From: Patescibacteria group bacterium UBA6805
GTDB lineage: Bacteria > Patescibacteriota > Minisyncoccia > Minisyncoccales > Minisyncoccaceae
Direction: 5' to 3'
Assembly: GCA_002452735.1 (NCBI GenBank)
Contig: DKFD01000009.1
Coordinates: forward strand, 8,014 to 72,013
Length of the DNA: 64,000 bases
In this document: positions 1 to 7,559 of the stretch, piece after piece
Layout: every line of letters starts with the position of its first letter
Numbering within the stretch: position 1 is the first letter of the stretch
The notes under the pieces: generated by a model
The model's input: the letters and a program-made list of their open reading frames with translations, nothing else
What the model was told of the DNA's origin: nothing
Database searches by the model: none
Position numbers and translations under genes: made by a program

Positions 1-2
1 GC

Positions 3-464
3 ACGTATGAAAGGGCGGGAGCAATAGTAATTTCTAATAAAAAGGCCTGTTTTTGTATTTATGATGGTTCTTCTTATAGGGTGCCTTGTACTAATTTTGC
101 CACAGATGATAATAAATGGCATTTTATTGTCGTCACGATCAGCCCCATCAGTCCATCCCCGAACTTAAACCTCAAAACTTACGGCGACGCAAAACAGGGA
201 GATTCCATAAACTCTAATCAAGGAGGAGATACCGCCTACATGAATCTCATGGTAGCACAGGCAAACGGCGCTGATGCTACGCATCTTAACTACACAGGTT
301 TTGTTGACGATTTTAAATTTTATAACACCTTTATGCCCACTTCTCAAATCCAGCAGAAATATTATTTTGGTTTGAGCAAATTGTTGCTAAATAACAGCAT
401 CGCCCTTGAAGAGTATAAGCAAAGGATAGGAGAGTTAGAAAATAATTTGGCGAACAAGGAATAA
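3..464 (+). CDS. Pilin-like LamG-domain protein, C-terminal part (5' end outside window)
   Basis: The frame is open from the first bases of the window, so the start lies upstream and the listed start is only the first complete codon. What remains is the last part of a LamG (concanavalin A-like) domain, ending in the tail YNTFMPTSQIQQKYY followed by GLSKLLLNN and EEYKQRIGELE. The same tail ends the four complete pilin-LamG genes at 4130, 31763, 32679 and 38763, so this is the fifth member of that family. By analogy the missing N-terminus should carry a class III (type IV pilin) signal. Predicted location is the cell surface; ligand unknown. Confidence 0.75.
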   Translation, partial: TYERAGAIVISNKKACFCIYDGSSYRVPCTNFATDDNKWHFIVVTISPISPSPNLNLKTYGDAKQGDSINSNQGGDTAYMNLMVAQANGADATHLNYTGFVDDFKFYNTFMPTSQIQQKYYFGLSKLLLNNSIALEEYKQRIGELENNLANKE

Positions 465-492
465 TTTCCATTTTTTCTCCGATTGTGTTAGG

Positions 493-508
493 ATGTTATA
501 TATAACAT
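493..508. promoter_or_regulatory. 16-bp perfect palindrome upstream of the nuclease gene
   Basis: ATGTTATA followed directly by TATAACAT forms a perfect palindrome ending 7 bases before the ATG at 516. It could be an operator or simply an AT-rich promoter element. No clear -35 box accompanies it. Confidence 0.35.
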
Positions 509-515
509 ATTTTTC

Positions 516-1280
516 ATGTCCCAATACTATAAAAAATCAAGCAACATATTCGACCCCAAGTCGGAAAAGCCCTTCAAGCTCAGCCGGTCCAAGATTGATT
601 TGTTCATGGAGTGCCCCCAGTGTTTTTATCTTGACAGGAGGCTGGGCACAGGAAGGCCTCCTGGCTTTCCTTTTACCCTGAACAGCGCCGTGGACGCTTT
701 GCTGAAGAAAGAATTCGATTTGCACAGGAAGGAAAAGACCCCTCATCCCTTAATCAAGGAGTTCGGCGTTGACGCCATTCCTTTTGAGCACGAGAAAATG
801 GATGTTTGGAGGAATACGTTCAAGGGCGTTGAATATCTGCACGAGCCGACCAATTTTTTGGTTACCGGCGCCGTTGACGATTTGTGGGTCAATCCCCAAG
901 AAGAAATAATGGTTGTTGATTATAAAGCCACGGCCAAGAACGGAGAGGTTTCTCTGGACGCGGATTGGCAGAGAGGGTACAAAAGGCAGATGGAAATATA
1001 TCAGTGGCTTTTCAGAAAGAACGGTTTCAAGGTTTCTCCAATCGGGTATTTCGTTTATTGCAACGGCGACGTGGGCAAGCCGTATTTTGACAAGAAGCTG
1101 GAGTTCGACATCAAAGTCATCCCGTATGAAGGAGACGATTCCTGGGTAGAGGAGGTTTTGCTGAAAATCAAGGAATGCCTGACGAGCGACGAAATTCCGG
1201 AAATGAATCCCGACTGCGATTACTGTTATTACAGGAAGGAAGCGGTTTTGTCAAAAATGAAGCATGAAGGGAAAATCTGA
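516..1280 (+). CDS. PD-(D/E)XK nuclease family protein (RecB/Cas4-like)
   Basis: A 254-residue protein with the PD-(D/E)XK nuclease core: Asp in GAVDDLW (about residue 121), VVDYKA (Asp135, Lys137) and the helix QMEIYQW (Gln158). Two cysteines near the N-terminus (CPQC, 33 and 36) and two near the C-terminus (CDYC, 234 and 237) could bind an Fe-S cluster or zinc, as in Cas4/AddB-type nucleases, although Cas4 usually has one N-terminal and three C-terminal cysteines. The 3' end overlaps xseA by 17 bases, so the two are probably cotranslated, which suggests a DNA repair or DNA degradation role. No cas genes are nearby. The family assignment is firm; the substrate is unknown. Confidence 0.8.
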   Translation: MSQYYKKSSNIFDPKSEKPFKLSRSKIDLFMECPQCFYLDRRLGTGRPPGFPFTLNSAVDALLKKEFDLHRKEKTPHPLIKEFGVDAIPFEHEKMDVWRNTFKGVEYLHEPTNFLVTGAVDDLWVNPQEEIMVVDYKATAKNGEVSLDADWQRGYKRQMEIYQWLFRKNGFKVSPIGYFVYCNGDVGKPYFDKKLEFDIKVIPYEGDDSWVEEVLLKIKECLTSDEIPEMNPDCDYCYYRKEAVLSKMKHEGKI

Positions 1281-2424
1281 TTCTTACATCAAAGAAATTT
1301 TGGAAACCCGGGTTTTTTCCGTTTCCGCCTATTTGGATGTTTTAAACACTCTTCTTCAGGCCTGCAAGACAAGGGTGGTCGGGGAGGTTTCCGAATTCAA
1401 AAGAGCCCAGTCCGGCCACGTGTATTTTTCCCTGAAAGACAAAAAGGACGGCAGCGTTCTCAACTGCGTTATTTGGAATTCCGTATACAATCTCTGTGGC
1501 GTGGAAATGAAAGAAGGGCTGGAAGTTATTGCTTCTGGCGAACCGGATATTTACAAACCCAGGGGAGAAATCAAGTTTAAGGTAACTTCGGTTCAGCTGG
1601 TGGGAGAGGGGGAGCTGAAGAAGCAATACGACAAATTAAAGCAAAAGCTTGAACATCTTTTTGTTGAAGAAAAGAAAAGGCCGGTTCCCGATTTTCCTTG
1701 CAGGGTGGGAATAATTACCTCCAAACAGGGCGCGGTCATCAACGATTTTCTCAACAACCTGGGCGGTTACGGTTTCAGGATAAAGATGGTGGATTCAAGG
1801 GTTGAGGGGCAGGAAGCTCTAAAAGACCTGTTATTAAGCCTTAAAACCCTTAAAAAGGAGAAGCTCGACGTTTTGGTCATAATGCGGGGAGGAGGCTCTT
1901 TGGAGTCGTTTCTGGCGTTTAATAACGAGGCTTTGGTAAGGGAGCTATCCAATTTTCCTGTTCCGACTATCGTAGCCATAGGCCATGACAAAGACGTTCC
2001 TTTACTGGCTCTGGCAGCGGACAAAATGGTTTCCACTCCCACGGCCGCAGCCAGTCTTTTGAACCAGTCCTGGCAGAGGCTGGAATGGGAGCTTAAGGAA
2101 AAAGAGGCGAGTATTTTTTCTTTTCTTTCTTCCTTTTTCGATAAATTCAATTTTCTGGAATACAAAGTCAGAGAGGGTCTCTTGAGGATTATTGAAAAAG
2201 AGATAAGCGATTTAAGAACGAGAATAGAGAGATTCCAAAGCGTTGTTTTGAGCAACGACCCGAGGAGAAACCTGGCTCTGGGATATTCCATTGCCAGAAA
2301 GTCGGGGAAAATCATCAGGTCGATAAGGAACATTAACGTAGAAGACGTAATTGACTTGGAGGTCAGTGATGGTATAATCAAATCAAAAGTAAATGAAAGA
2401 AAAAAATCTAAATCAAAATCTTAA
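1264..2424 (+). CDS. xseA: Exodeoxyribonuclease VII large subunit
   Basis: Catalytic subunit of exonuclease VII, which degrades single-stranded DNA from both ends in repair. The 386-residue protein has an N-terminal OB-fold (about residues 20-105; VVGEVSEF, GHVYFSLKD) and the catalytic domain with GIITSKQGAVINDFL, VLVIMRGGGS and IVAIGHDKDVPLL. It is shorter than the E. coli protein (about 456 residues), mainly in the C-terminal coiled coil. The gene overlaps the upstream nuclease gene and the downstream xseB, so the three form a tight operon. Confidence 0.96.
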   Translation: MKGKSDSYIKEILETRVFSVSAYLDVLNTLLQACKTRVVGEVSEFKRAQSGHVYFSLKDKKDGSVLNCVIWNSVYNLCGVEMKEGLEVIASGEPDIYKPRGEIKFKVTSVQLVGEGELKKQYDKLKQKLEHLFVEEKKRPVPDFPCRVGIITSKQGAVINDFLNNLGGYGFRIKMVDSRVEGQEALKDLLLSLKTLKKEKLDVLVIMRGGGSLESFLAFNNEALVRELSNFPVPTIVAIGHDKDVPLLALAADKMVSTPTAAASLLNQSWQRLEWELKEKEASIFSFLSSFFDKFNFLEYKVREGLLRIIEKEISDLRTRIERFQSVVLSNDPRRNLALGYSIARKSGKIIRSIRNINVEDVIDLEVSDGIIKSKVNERKKSKSKS

Positions 2425-2593
2425 AAAGTTGAATGAAATCGTGGATTGGTTTGAAAACCAGGAAGAAATTGACGTGGAGGTTGCCCTGAAAAAGGTTAAG
2501 GAAGCGACCGAGATGCTCAAAGAGGCTAAAAAGAGGCTGAAGAAAGCTGAGAACGAGTTTGAGGAAATCAAAAAGACGGCGGATTTTGAATAA
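2393..2593 (+). CDS. xseB: Exodeoxyribonuclease VII small subunit
   Basis: A 66-residue, almost wholly helical, highly charged protein. The pattern of a short helix, IDVEVALKKVKEATEMLKEA and a Lys/Glu-rich second helix is that of XseB, which binds the XseA coiled coil. It overlaps the 3' end of xseA by 32 bases, which supports the assignment and suggests translational coupling. Confidence 0.9.
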   Translation: MKEKNLNQNLKKLNEIVDWFENQEEIDVEVALKKVKEATEMLKEAKKRLKKAENEFEEIKKTADFE

Positions 2594-2594
2594 T

Positions 2595-2623
2595 TTGCAT
2601 AATTTTTTGGTTTGAGATATAAT
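2595..2623 (+). promoter_or_regulatory. Predicted sigma70-type promoter
   Basis: TTGCAT (2595-2600), a 17-base spacer and a consensus TATAAT (2618-2623) lie just after the xseB stop. They would drive the HNH-like gene at 2664. Confidence 0.6.
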
Positions 2624-2663
2624 TAAGGCGGTTCATTTAATCTATTTAAAGACAGGTGATTGC

Positions 2664-3131
2664 TTGAGTAAAAGAAAATCTCGCAACAACCACAATGAAA
2701 ACGGCAACAACCATTTTTTCAAAATAGGGACTTGTCCGATTTGTGGAAGAGAAAACGTACAGCTAAGTGAACACCACATCTTCAAGAAAGCGGTATTCGG
2801 TGACAGCGACAGGAAATTTATACTGTGCCGCGACTGCCATGATGTGATAGAGTTTATCAACAGGGTCTGGGAAAACATGGTTTTGAGGACATTCATGTTT
2901 TGCTACAGAAAGACTTTCAATGCGTTTTTGGCAGGGAGAATTAACGGCCTTGAGATAAAACCAGATGAAAGGATAGATGAGGAGGTCTTGATTCAAGCTT
3001 TGATGCCGATCGTTCTCAAGGGATTTGAGGAAATTGTCAGAAAAGGAGTTAATCTCTGGCTGGAAGACAGAATCTTAAACAAGGGGATTAATGTAAGACC
3101 AAGGGACAAGAATGAAAATAATGGGCGTTAA
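2664..3131 (+). CDS. HNH-like zinc-binding protein
   Basis: A 155-residue protein with CPICGRENVQLSEHH followed by CRDCHD: cysteines 24/27 and 55/58 would bind zinc, with a His-His pair at 37-38. This resembles the treble-clef core of HNH endonucleases, but the HNH Asn is not obvious. The rest is helical and unassigned. A TTG start at 2664 is chosen because AGGTGA lies four bases upstream and no in-frame ATG precedes the zinc site. It is transcribed alone between its own promoter and terminator. A nuclease or nucleic-acid-binding role is an inference from the fold. Confidence 0.6.
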   Translation: MSKRKSRNNHNENGNNHFFKIGTCPICGRENVQLSEHHIFKKAVFGDSDRKFILCRDCHDVIEFINRVWENMVLRTFMFCYRKTFNAFLAGRINGLEIKPDERIDEEVLIQALMPIVLKGFEEIVRKGVNLWLEDRILNKGINVRPRDKNENNGR

Positions 3132-3142
3132 GCCCCTTTTTT
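3123..3142 (+). terminator. Rho-independent terminator
   Basis: GGGC, loop GTTAA, GCCC, then a run of six T. The stop codon of the HNH-like gene lies within the hairpin. Confidence 0.75.
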
Positions 3143-3143
3143 C

Positions 3144-3171
3144 TTGATTAATTTTTTAAACAAGGTATAAT
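3144..3171 (+). promoter_or_regulatory. Predicted promoter
   Basis: TTGATT (3144-3149), a 16-base spacer and TATAAT (3166-3171), upstream of the membrane protein/thioredoxin operon. Confidence 0.55.
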
Positions 3172-3200
3172 TAGAAAAGATTATAATAATAAACATAAGC

Positions 3201-3563
3201 ATGAAAACGTTTTTAAAAGCTCTTGGTTCCGGTGTTTTGTTTTGGGCCATAATGTTCGCCTTGGTTTCGGCTTTCTTGGATTGGTACAACCAATACGAGA
3301 TGGTGAAGGTTTCAATAGCCGTATTTTCGGGAGTCGTGGCGATTTCGCTGGTTTATTTTTTAAAGGTTGAAAAAATCAAGCAGGCTCTTGTTTTTTCCCT
3401 GACCTGGCTGGTTGTCGGAATTGTTTTGGATTATTTCGTAACCATGAGGTTTAACGACCATGTGTTTGTTTCTGTTTATTTATGGCTGGGATACGGACTG
3501 ATGTTTATTTCCCCCTTGTTGTATGTCAAACTTAAAGATAAAAAAAGCATATGGAAAAAATAG
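3201..3563 (+). CDS. Small four-helix membrane protein
   Basis: A 120-residue protein with four hydrophobic segments at about residues 9-27, 36-55, 60-83 and 90-110, and a basic C-terminal tail. No family was recognised. Its 3' end overlaps the thioredoxin gene by 13 bases, so it is the first gene of an operon with thioredoxin and the FTR-like protein. A link to membrane redox chemistry is possible, but no redox-active cysteine is visible in it. Confidence 0.7.
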   Translation: MKTFLKALGSGVLFWAIMFALVSAFLDWYNQYEMVKVSIAVFSGVVAISLVYFLKVEKIKQALVFSLTWLVVGIVLDYFVTMRFNDHVFVSVYLWLGYGLMFISPLLYVKLKDKKSIWKK

Positions 3564-3865
3564 TGGATGAAGATTTTGATAAAACAATAAATTCGGACAA
3601 GCCGGTTTTAATCGATTTCTATACCGACTGGTGCCCTCCCTGCAAGATGCTTTCTCCGATAATAGAAGAGATGAAGGAGGAATTTAAGGGCAAGATAGCG
3701 GTTTTTAAGATGAATATTGACGAGAATCCCGTAACAGCCAATAAGTTCGGCATAGACAGAATTCCGACAGTTATCTTATTCAGTCAGGGCAAGGTTAAAA
3801 GCGATTTTGTCGGATATAAAGATAAAGAGGATATCAAGGAATGGATTAATTTAAACATTTCATGA
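3551..3865 (+). CDS. trxA: Thioredoxin
   Basis: A 104-residue single-domain thioredoxin. The active site is WCPPC (Trp27, Cys28, Cys31) rather than the usual WCGPC. The cis-proline segment RIPTVILF and the C-terminal helix are present. It should act as a cytoplasmic dithiol carrier, because no signal peptide is visible. It overlaps both neighbours and is followed by an FTR catalytic-chain homologue that could reduce it. The Pro in the active-site dipeptide may shift its redox potential. Confidence 0.92.
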   Translation: MEKIVDEDFDKTINSDKPVLIDFYTDWCPPCKMLSPIIEEMKEEFKGKIAVFKMNIDENPVTANKFGIDRIPTVILFSQGKVKSDFVGYKDKEDIKEWINLNIS

Positions 3866-4137
3866 CGGAAGAAGGGGTGGAAAAACTAATAAAGGAATAC
3901 GAGGAATATGCCAAGGAGAAAGGATTTAAGCTTAATCCCGACAGGAAAATCGTCGAGGGCTTGGTCAGGGCTTTGATTGTAAGAAAGGAAAATTTCGGCG
4001 AGAGATATTGCCCCTGCCGGAAGATGACCAATGACAAAAAAGTTGATAAAAAGATAATTTGCCCCTGCGTTTATCATCTGGAGGAGATTGAAAAAGACGG
4101 GCGTTGTTTCTGCAATTTGTTTGTAAAAGATGAATAA
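3862..4137 (+). CDS. Ferredoxin-thioredoxin reductase catalytic-chain homologue
   Basis: A 91-residue protein with the cysteine pattern of the FTR catalytic beta chain: CPC at 50-52, CPC at 67-69, and C-x-C at 82-84. In characterised FTR these hold a 4Fe-4S cluster next to a redox disulfide that reduces thioredoxin. The last motif is CFC rather than the plant CHC, and the motif spacing is slightly different. The gene overlaps trxA by four bases, so the pair probably forms a complete ferredoxin-dependent thioredoxin-reducing system. No variable chain is nearby, as in other non-photosynthetic organisms with FTR-like proteins. Confidence 0.85.
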   Translation: MTEEGVEKLIKEYEEYAKEKGFKLNPDRKIVEGLVRALIVRKENFGERYCPCRKMTNDKKVDKKIICPCVYHLEEIEKDGRCFCNLFVKDE

Positions 4138-5044
4138 ATCCTTCACTTTAATTGAAATATTGGTTATCATTGTCATAATCGGAATCCTTTCCGCTTTCAT
4201 CATCATTTCCATGGCCGGGGTTTCTTCAAAAGCGGCTATTGCCAAGTCCCAGGCTTTTGCAAATTCTTTGAGGAACTCGTTGCTGATGAACCTTGTTTCC
4301 GAATGGAAGCTTGAAGGGCCGACTGCAATTGACGGAACGGCCACACTGGACGACACCAAAGATTTCTGGGGCAGCAATGATGCAACTTCTGTTTCCGGCA
4401 ACCCCATGGTTAAAGGAGGCCCAGACTGTATTTCGGGAAAATGCATTGATTTTGATGCGGATTATATAGTTTTTAATCAAAACCTTTTTCCCCGGCTGGG
4501 AAGCTGGACAGTAGAAGGATGGTTTTATCATAAAGATTACACGTATCCAAGATCTTTTATGCCCATCGGGGACGCGAATTCTTATTCAGCAGGAAACAAA
4601 GGGTGGCAAATAGGCCATTCCTATAATTCTTCCGGCGTAAGAGTTCTGATTAACGACGGCGTGAATTTAGTGAGCGGACTAATAACTTTTGAATCAGGGT
4701 CCAGACCCCCTGATTTGATTAATAAGTGGTGCCATTTGGTTGTAGTTTTTGACAGAACGTTAACGAAAAAAATCATCGTTTACGTTAATGCAAAAAACCA
4801 ATCTTCCACCCTGGATATTGCTAGCGTGACTGGTGATGTTTTGGGCAACAGTGATGTAAGAATCGGCAATATCGCGGGCTGGCTCCTTTATGGCAAGGCC
4901 GATGAGATAAGGATGTATAATGAAATCGTTCCCGCTGCCCGGGTTGAGCAAAACTATTATTCCGGCCTGAATAATTTATTTAAAAATAAAAGCATCTCCC
5001 GGGAAGAATATTTGGAGAATATTTTAAATCTGGCTACTCGCTGA
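4130..5044 (+). CDS. Type IV pilin-like protein with LamG domain
   Basis: A 304-residue protein. The N-terminus MNKSFTLIEILVIIVIIG is a class III signal: a short basic leader, Phe at the processing site, Glu5 of the mature form and a hydrophobic helix. This indicates export and assembly by a type IV pilus or pseudopilus machine. Residues about 100-265 form a LamG/concanavalin A-like domain, with WTVEGWFYH and a late segment KADEIRMYN. The tail YYSGLNNLFKNKSISREEY resembles a SHOCT motif and is shared by all five family members. It overlaps the FTR-like gene by 8 bases and converges on efp, with the last bases overlapping. Ligand unknown. Confidence 0.85.
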   Translation: MNKSFTLIEILVIIVIIGILSAFIIISMAGVSSKAAIAKSQAFANSLRNSLLMNLVSEWKLEGPTAIDGTATLDDTKDFWGSNDATSVSGNPMVKGGPDCISGKCIDFDADYIVFNQNLFPRLGSWTVEGWFYHKDYTYPRSFMPIGDANSYSAGNKGWQIGHSYNSSGVRVLINDGVNLVSGLITFESGSRPPDLINKWCHLVVVFDRTLTKKIIVYVNAKNQSSTLDIASVTGDVLGNSDVRIGNIAGWLLYGKADEIRMYNEIVPAARVEQNYYSGLNNLFKNKSISREEYLENILNLATR

Positions 5045-5600
5045 CCCTTCTGACGTATTCTCCGCTTTCGGTGTTAATCTCAATAATGTCTCCCTCTTCC
5101 ACGAAAAGAGGCGCATTTATTTTCCCTCCGGTTTCGATGGTCACTGATTTGGTTCCGCCCTGGGCCCTGTCTCCTTTGACTCCGGGAGTCACTTCCGTGA
5201 CCTTCAGCTTCACCTTAATGGGCATGGAAACGTTGATGATTTTGTCTTCAAAGATGATGGTCTGGACTTCTTCTCCGGGCTTGAGGAATATTGCTTTTTC
5301 TCCGATTTGCTTTTCGGTTAATTCAAACCTCTTGGAGGCGTTTTCCGTTTCCGAGAAAACGTATTTGCCTTTGTTTTGGTAGACGAACTTGGCGTCCTTT
5401 TTCTCAATGGCCGCTTCTTCGAAAGAATCCCTGGGCTGGGATGATCTGGATATGATACTGCCATTTACCAGGTTCTTCAGCTTCATTTGCAGGTAGGAAT
5501 GCCCCCGGCCCTTGAAGGTATTAAAAGCCTCTACGATTTCGTAGGGCTGGTTGTTGATAATGATGATTTTCCCCTTGTTTAATTCCGAGTATGAAAGCAT
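5034..5600 (-). CDS. efp: Elongation factor P
   Basis: A 188-residue, three-domain protein of the usual EF-P length. It has the N-terminal KOW-like domain (about 1-60), the central OB domain (EVQTIIFEDKIINVSMP) and the C-terminal domain ending GDIIEINTESGEYVRRV. EF-P relieves ribosome stalling at proline runs. The tip of the loop that contacts the P-site tRNA reads FKGRGHSY, with Arg32 where E. coli has the modified Lys34. That is the residue type seen in rhamnosylated EF-Ps, but no EarP-type transferase is in the window. Confidence 0.96.
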   Translation of the reverse strand: MLSYSELNKGKIIIINNQPYEIVEAFNTFKGRGHSYLQMKLKNLVNGSIISRSSQPRDSFEEAAIEKKDAKFVYQNKGKYVFSETENASKRFELTEKQIGEKAIFLKPGEEVQTIIFEDKIINVSMPIKVKLKVTEVTPGVKGDRAQGGTKSVTIETGGKINAPLFVEEGDIIEINTESGEYVRRVSE

Positions 5601-5607
5601 ATTTTTA

Positions 5608-6042
5608 TTATTTATTTTCTTGTCGCCATTCTATCTTGTCCTCTTTGTCGGCAAACTCCAGCCAATCGCCGTTGTCGTCGATGACAAACCACTTTTTCCT
5701 GGTCTGGGACCAGACCATGGGTTGGTTTCTGTAATACGGCTTTTTTATTATCTCCTTCGGCTTCAATTTGTCAAGTTCCAGCCATTTCTTGAAAACGGTT
5801 TCTATGGCGTAATCCAGGTTTCTTGATTTGGCCCAGTCAGCCACTATGGTTATGGCTTGCTCGGCTTTTTTAATCGACCCGGCCAGCTCTATCAGCTCCT
5901 TGGCCGGCCTGGTATAGCGGGAATAGATTATTTTCCTTTTTTTCGCGCTGTCCTTTATCTCGTCCAAAGACAGGCCCTTGGTGGCGAAATAGTGGTTGAC
6001 CACTTTTTGGATGTCTGTTTCTTTTTGTTTTTTCTTGGGCAT
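5608..6042 (-). CDS. Hypothetical protein
   Basis: A 144-residue soluble protein; no family was recognised. The first half is helical and basic (DIQKVVNHYFATKGLSLDEI). The second half is rich in aromatic residues (MVWSQTRKKWFVIDDNGDWLEF). It lies between efp and the PadR gene on the same strand with gaps of only a few bases, so the three are probably one operon. No cysteine cluster, signal peptide or membrane segment is visible. Confidence 0.7.
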   Translation of the reverse strand: MPKKKQKETDIQKVVNHYFATKGLSLDEIKDSAKKRKIIYSRYTRPAKELIELAGSIKKAEQAITIVADWAKSRNLDYAIETVFKKWLELDKLKPKEIIKKPYYRNQPMVWSQTRKKWFVIDDNGDWLEFADKEDKIEWRQENK

Positions 6043-6044
6043 GG

Positions 6045-6347
6045 TTAAGGTATTTTATTCAACAGCTGTCTGTAAAAAGCTTTTACTTTTTTCAACTCTT
6101 CTTTTCCTTTAAGGGTGAGGTGATAAACCCGGCGCCGGTTTTTCAGCGCACTTTTGACCAGAGACTCGTCTTCCAGGCGGTAAAGCACCCGGTAGGGAGT
6201 GATGGTTCCCGGCCTGAAGCCGAATTCTTTCTCAATCAGGGAAAGAATCTCCCAGGCGTGGTTGGGCTTCTTTTCCAAAAGGACGAGGATATAGAGCCAG
6301 AGATTCTCCTTGGTATTCAGTTTTTGCAGCCTTTCAAAGGGGGTCAT
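6045..6347 (-). CDS. PadR-family transcriptional regulator
   Basis: A 100-residue winged-helix protein: LWLYILVLLEKKPNHAWEILSLI, a recognition-helix region (TITPYRVLYRLED) and a wing with RRVYHLTLKGKEEL. That is the PadR fold in short form, with almost no dimerisation helix. The gene is divergent from the inositol-phosphate synthase gene. The intergenic region holds a promoter with an inverted repeat in it (6370-6389), a natural target for this protein. A second PadR-like protein is encoded at 7560. Confidence 0.85.
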   Translation of the reverse strand: MTPFERLQKLNTKENLWLYILVLLEKKPNHAWEILSLIEKEFGFRPGTITPYRVLYRLEDESLVKSALKNRRRVYHLTLKGKEELKKVKAFYRQLLNKIP

Positions 6348-6360
6348 GTGGAAAATTGGC

Positions 6361-6388
6361 TTGACAAACTATTTTACGCTTGTAAAAT
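6361..6388 (+). promoter_or_regulatory. Predicted promoter of the inositol-phosphate operon
   Basis: A consensus TTGACA (6361-6366), a 16-base spacer and TAAAAT (6383-6388) precede the gene at 6435. A second TATAAT at 6415-6420 lacks a good -35 box. Confidence 0.6.
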
Positions 6389-6389
6389 A
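6370..6389. promoter_or_regulatory. Inverted repeat in the PadR/ino1 promoter, candidate operator
   Basis: Arms TATTTTAC and GTAAAATA separated by GCTT are perfectly complementary. The repeat fills the spacer and covers the -10 box of the 6361 promoter, so a bound protein would block RNA polymerase. The adjacent divergent PadR gene is the obvious candidate ligand; this is inference. Confidence 0.55.
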
Positions 6390-6434
6390 TGTTAAAGGTT
6401 TATTACAGGGTTATTATAATACAAAAAACGAATT

Positions 6435-7547
6435 ATGGCAAAAGCCAAGAAAAAGATTAAAATCGCCATTGCCGGAATAGGCAACTGCGCCAGCGCTCTG
6501 GTCCAGGGTATTTATTATTACAAAAACATCAAGGACGACGACGAATTGGTTCCGGGACTGATGCATAACGTTGTCGGGAAGTATAAAATATCGGACATTG
6601 AGATAGTGGCCGCTTTTGACATTGACAAAAGAAAGGTGGGCAAAGACCTTTCCCAGGCCATTCTGGCCAAGCCCAACTGCACCAAGATATTCTGCCGCGA
6701 CATTCCCAAAACAGGGGTGACTGTCAAGATGGGGCCGATTCTGGACGGAGTGGCTGACCACATGAAGAATTATCCCGATGACCAGACCTTTATGCCTGAT
6801 AAGAAAAAGGCAGTGGACGTGGTTGCTGAGCTGAAGAGAACAAAAGCAGATATGCTTATCAACTACATGCCGGTCGGTTCCCAGAAAGCGACTGAATTCT
6901 ACGCCCAAGCCGCCTTGCAGGCGGGTACCGGCTTCATCAACTGCATGCCTGTTTTCATTTGCTCCGACGAAAAGTGGGAGAAGAAATTCAGGGACAAGAA
7001 CCTTCCCTGCATTGGAGACGACATCAAGTCGCAAGTCGGGGCAACCATTACCCACAGGGTTTTATCCCATTTGTTCGCAAAGAGAGGAGTGGCCATTGAC
7101 CGTTCGTACCAGCTGAACGTCGGGGGCAACACCGATTTCTTGAACATGCTTTCCAGGGACAGGCTGAAATCAAAGAAACTTTCCAAGACCGAAGCGGTTG
7201 AGTCCCAGCTGGCCAAGAGATTGACTTACGACAACCTGCACATCGGCCCTTCGGACTGGGTTCCTTTTCTGAAAGACAACAAGATTTGTTTTATCAGGCT
7301 TGAAGGCAGGAAATTCGGCAATGTTCCCGTGGAGCTGGAATTAAGATTGTCGGTTGAGGATTCTCCCAATTCCGCCGGCTGCGTCATTGATGCGATTCGT
7401 TTATTGAAGATCGCCCAAGACAGGGGAATCGGCGGGGCTTTGATTTCTCCTTCCGCTTATTTCATGAAGCACCCCATAAAGCAATTTACCGACGAGAGGG
7501 CGATAGAAATGATCGAGGAGTTTATTGCCAATAAAAGAGAAAGATAA
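6435..7547 (+). CDS. ino1: Inositol-3-phosphate synthase
   Basis: A 370-residue enzyme that converts glucose-6-phosphate to 1L-myo-inositol 3-phosphate using enzyme-bound NAD. Visible features are the NAD-binding start IAIAGIGNCASALVQG (from about residue 10), MLINYMPVGS, GDDIKSQVGATITHR, and the catalytic-domain segment LNVGGNTDFLNM with its Lys-rich follow-up. The length fits the short prokaryotic/archaeal form rather than the roughly 530-residue eukaryotic one. It is the first gene of an operon with a PadR-like protein and a CDP-alcohol phosphatidyltransferase, which implies that the inositol phosphate becomes a phospholipid head group. Confidence 0.93.
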   Translation: MAKAKKKIKIAIAGIGNCASALVQGIYYYKNIKDDDELVPGLMHNVVGKYKISDIEIVAAFDIDKRKVGKDLSQAILAKPNCTKIFCRDIPKTGVTVKMGPILDGVADHMKNYPDDQTFMPDKKKAVDVVAELKRTKADMLINYMPVGSQKATEFYAQAALQAGTGFINCMPVFICSDEKWEKKFRDKNLPCIGDDIKSQVGATITHRVLSHLFAKRGVAIDRSYQLNVGGNTDFLNMLSRDRLKSKKLSKTEAVESQLAKRLTYDNLHIGPSDWVPFLKDNKICFIRLEGRKFGNVPVELELRLSVEDSPNSAGCVIDAIRLLKIAQDRGIGGALISPSAYFMKHPIKQFTDERAIEMIEEFIANKRER

Positions 7548-7559
7548 TATAATAAACAT

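Noticed and set aside
1767..2381. 204-codon minus-strand frame opposite xseA
   Set aside because: It is Ser/Leu-rich, as expected for the complement of an AAA/GAA-rich gene, and has no family features.
6414..7055. 213-codon minus-strand frame opposite ino1
   Set aside because: It is a shadow of the ino1 coding sequence and would run through the shared regulatory region.
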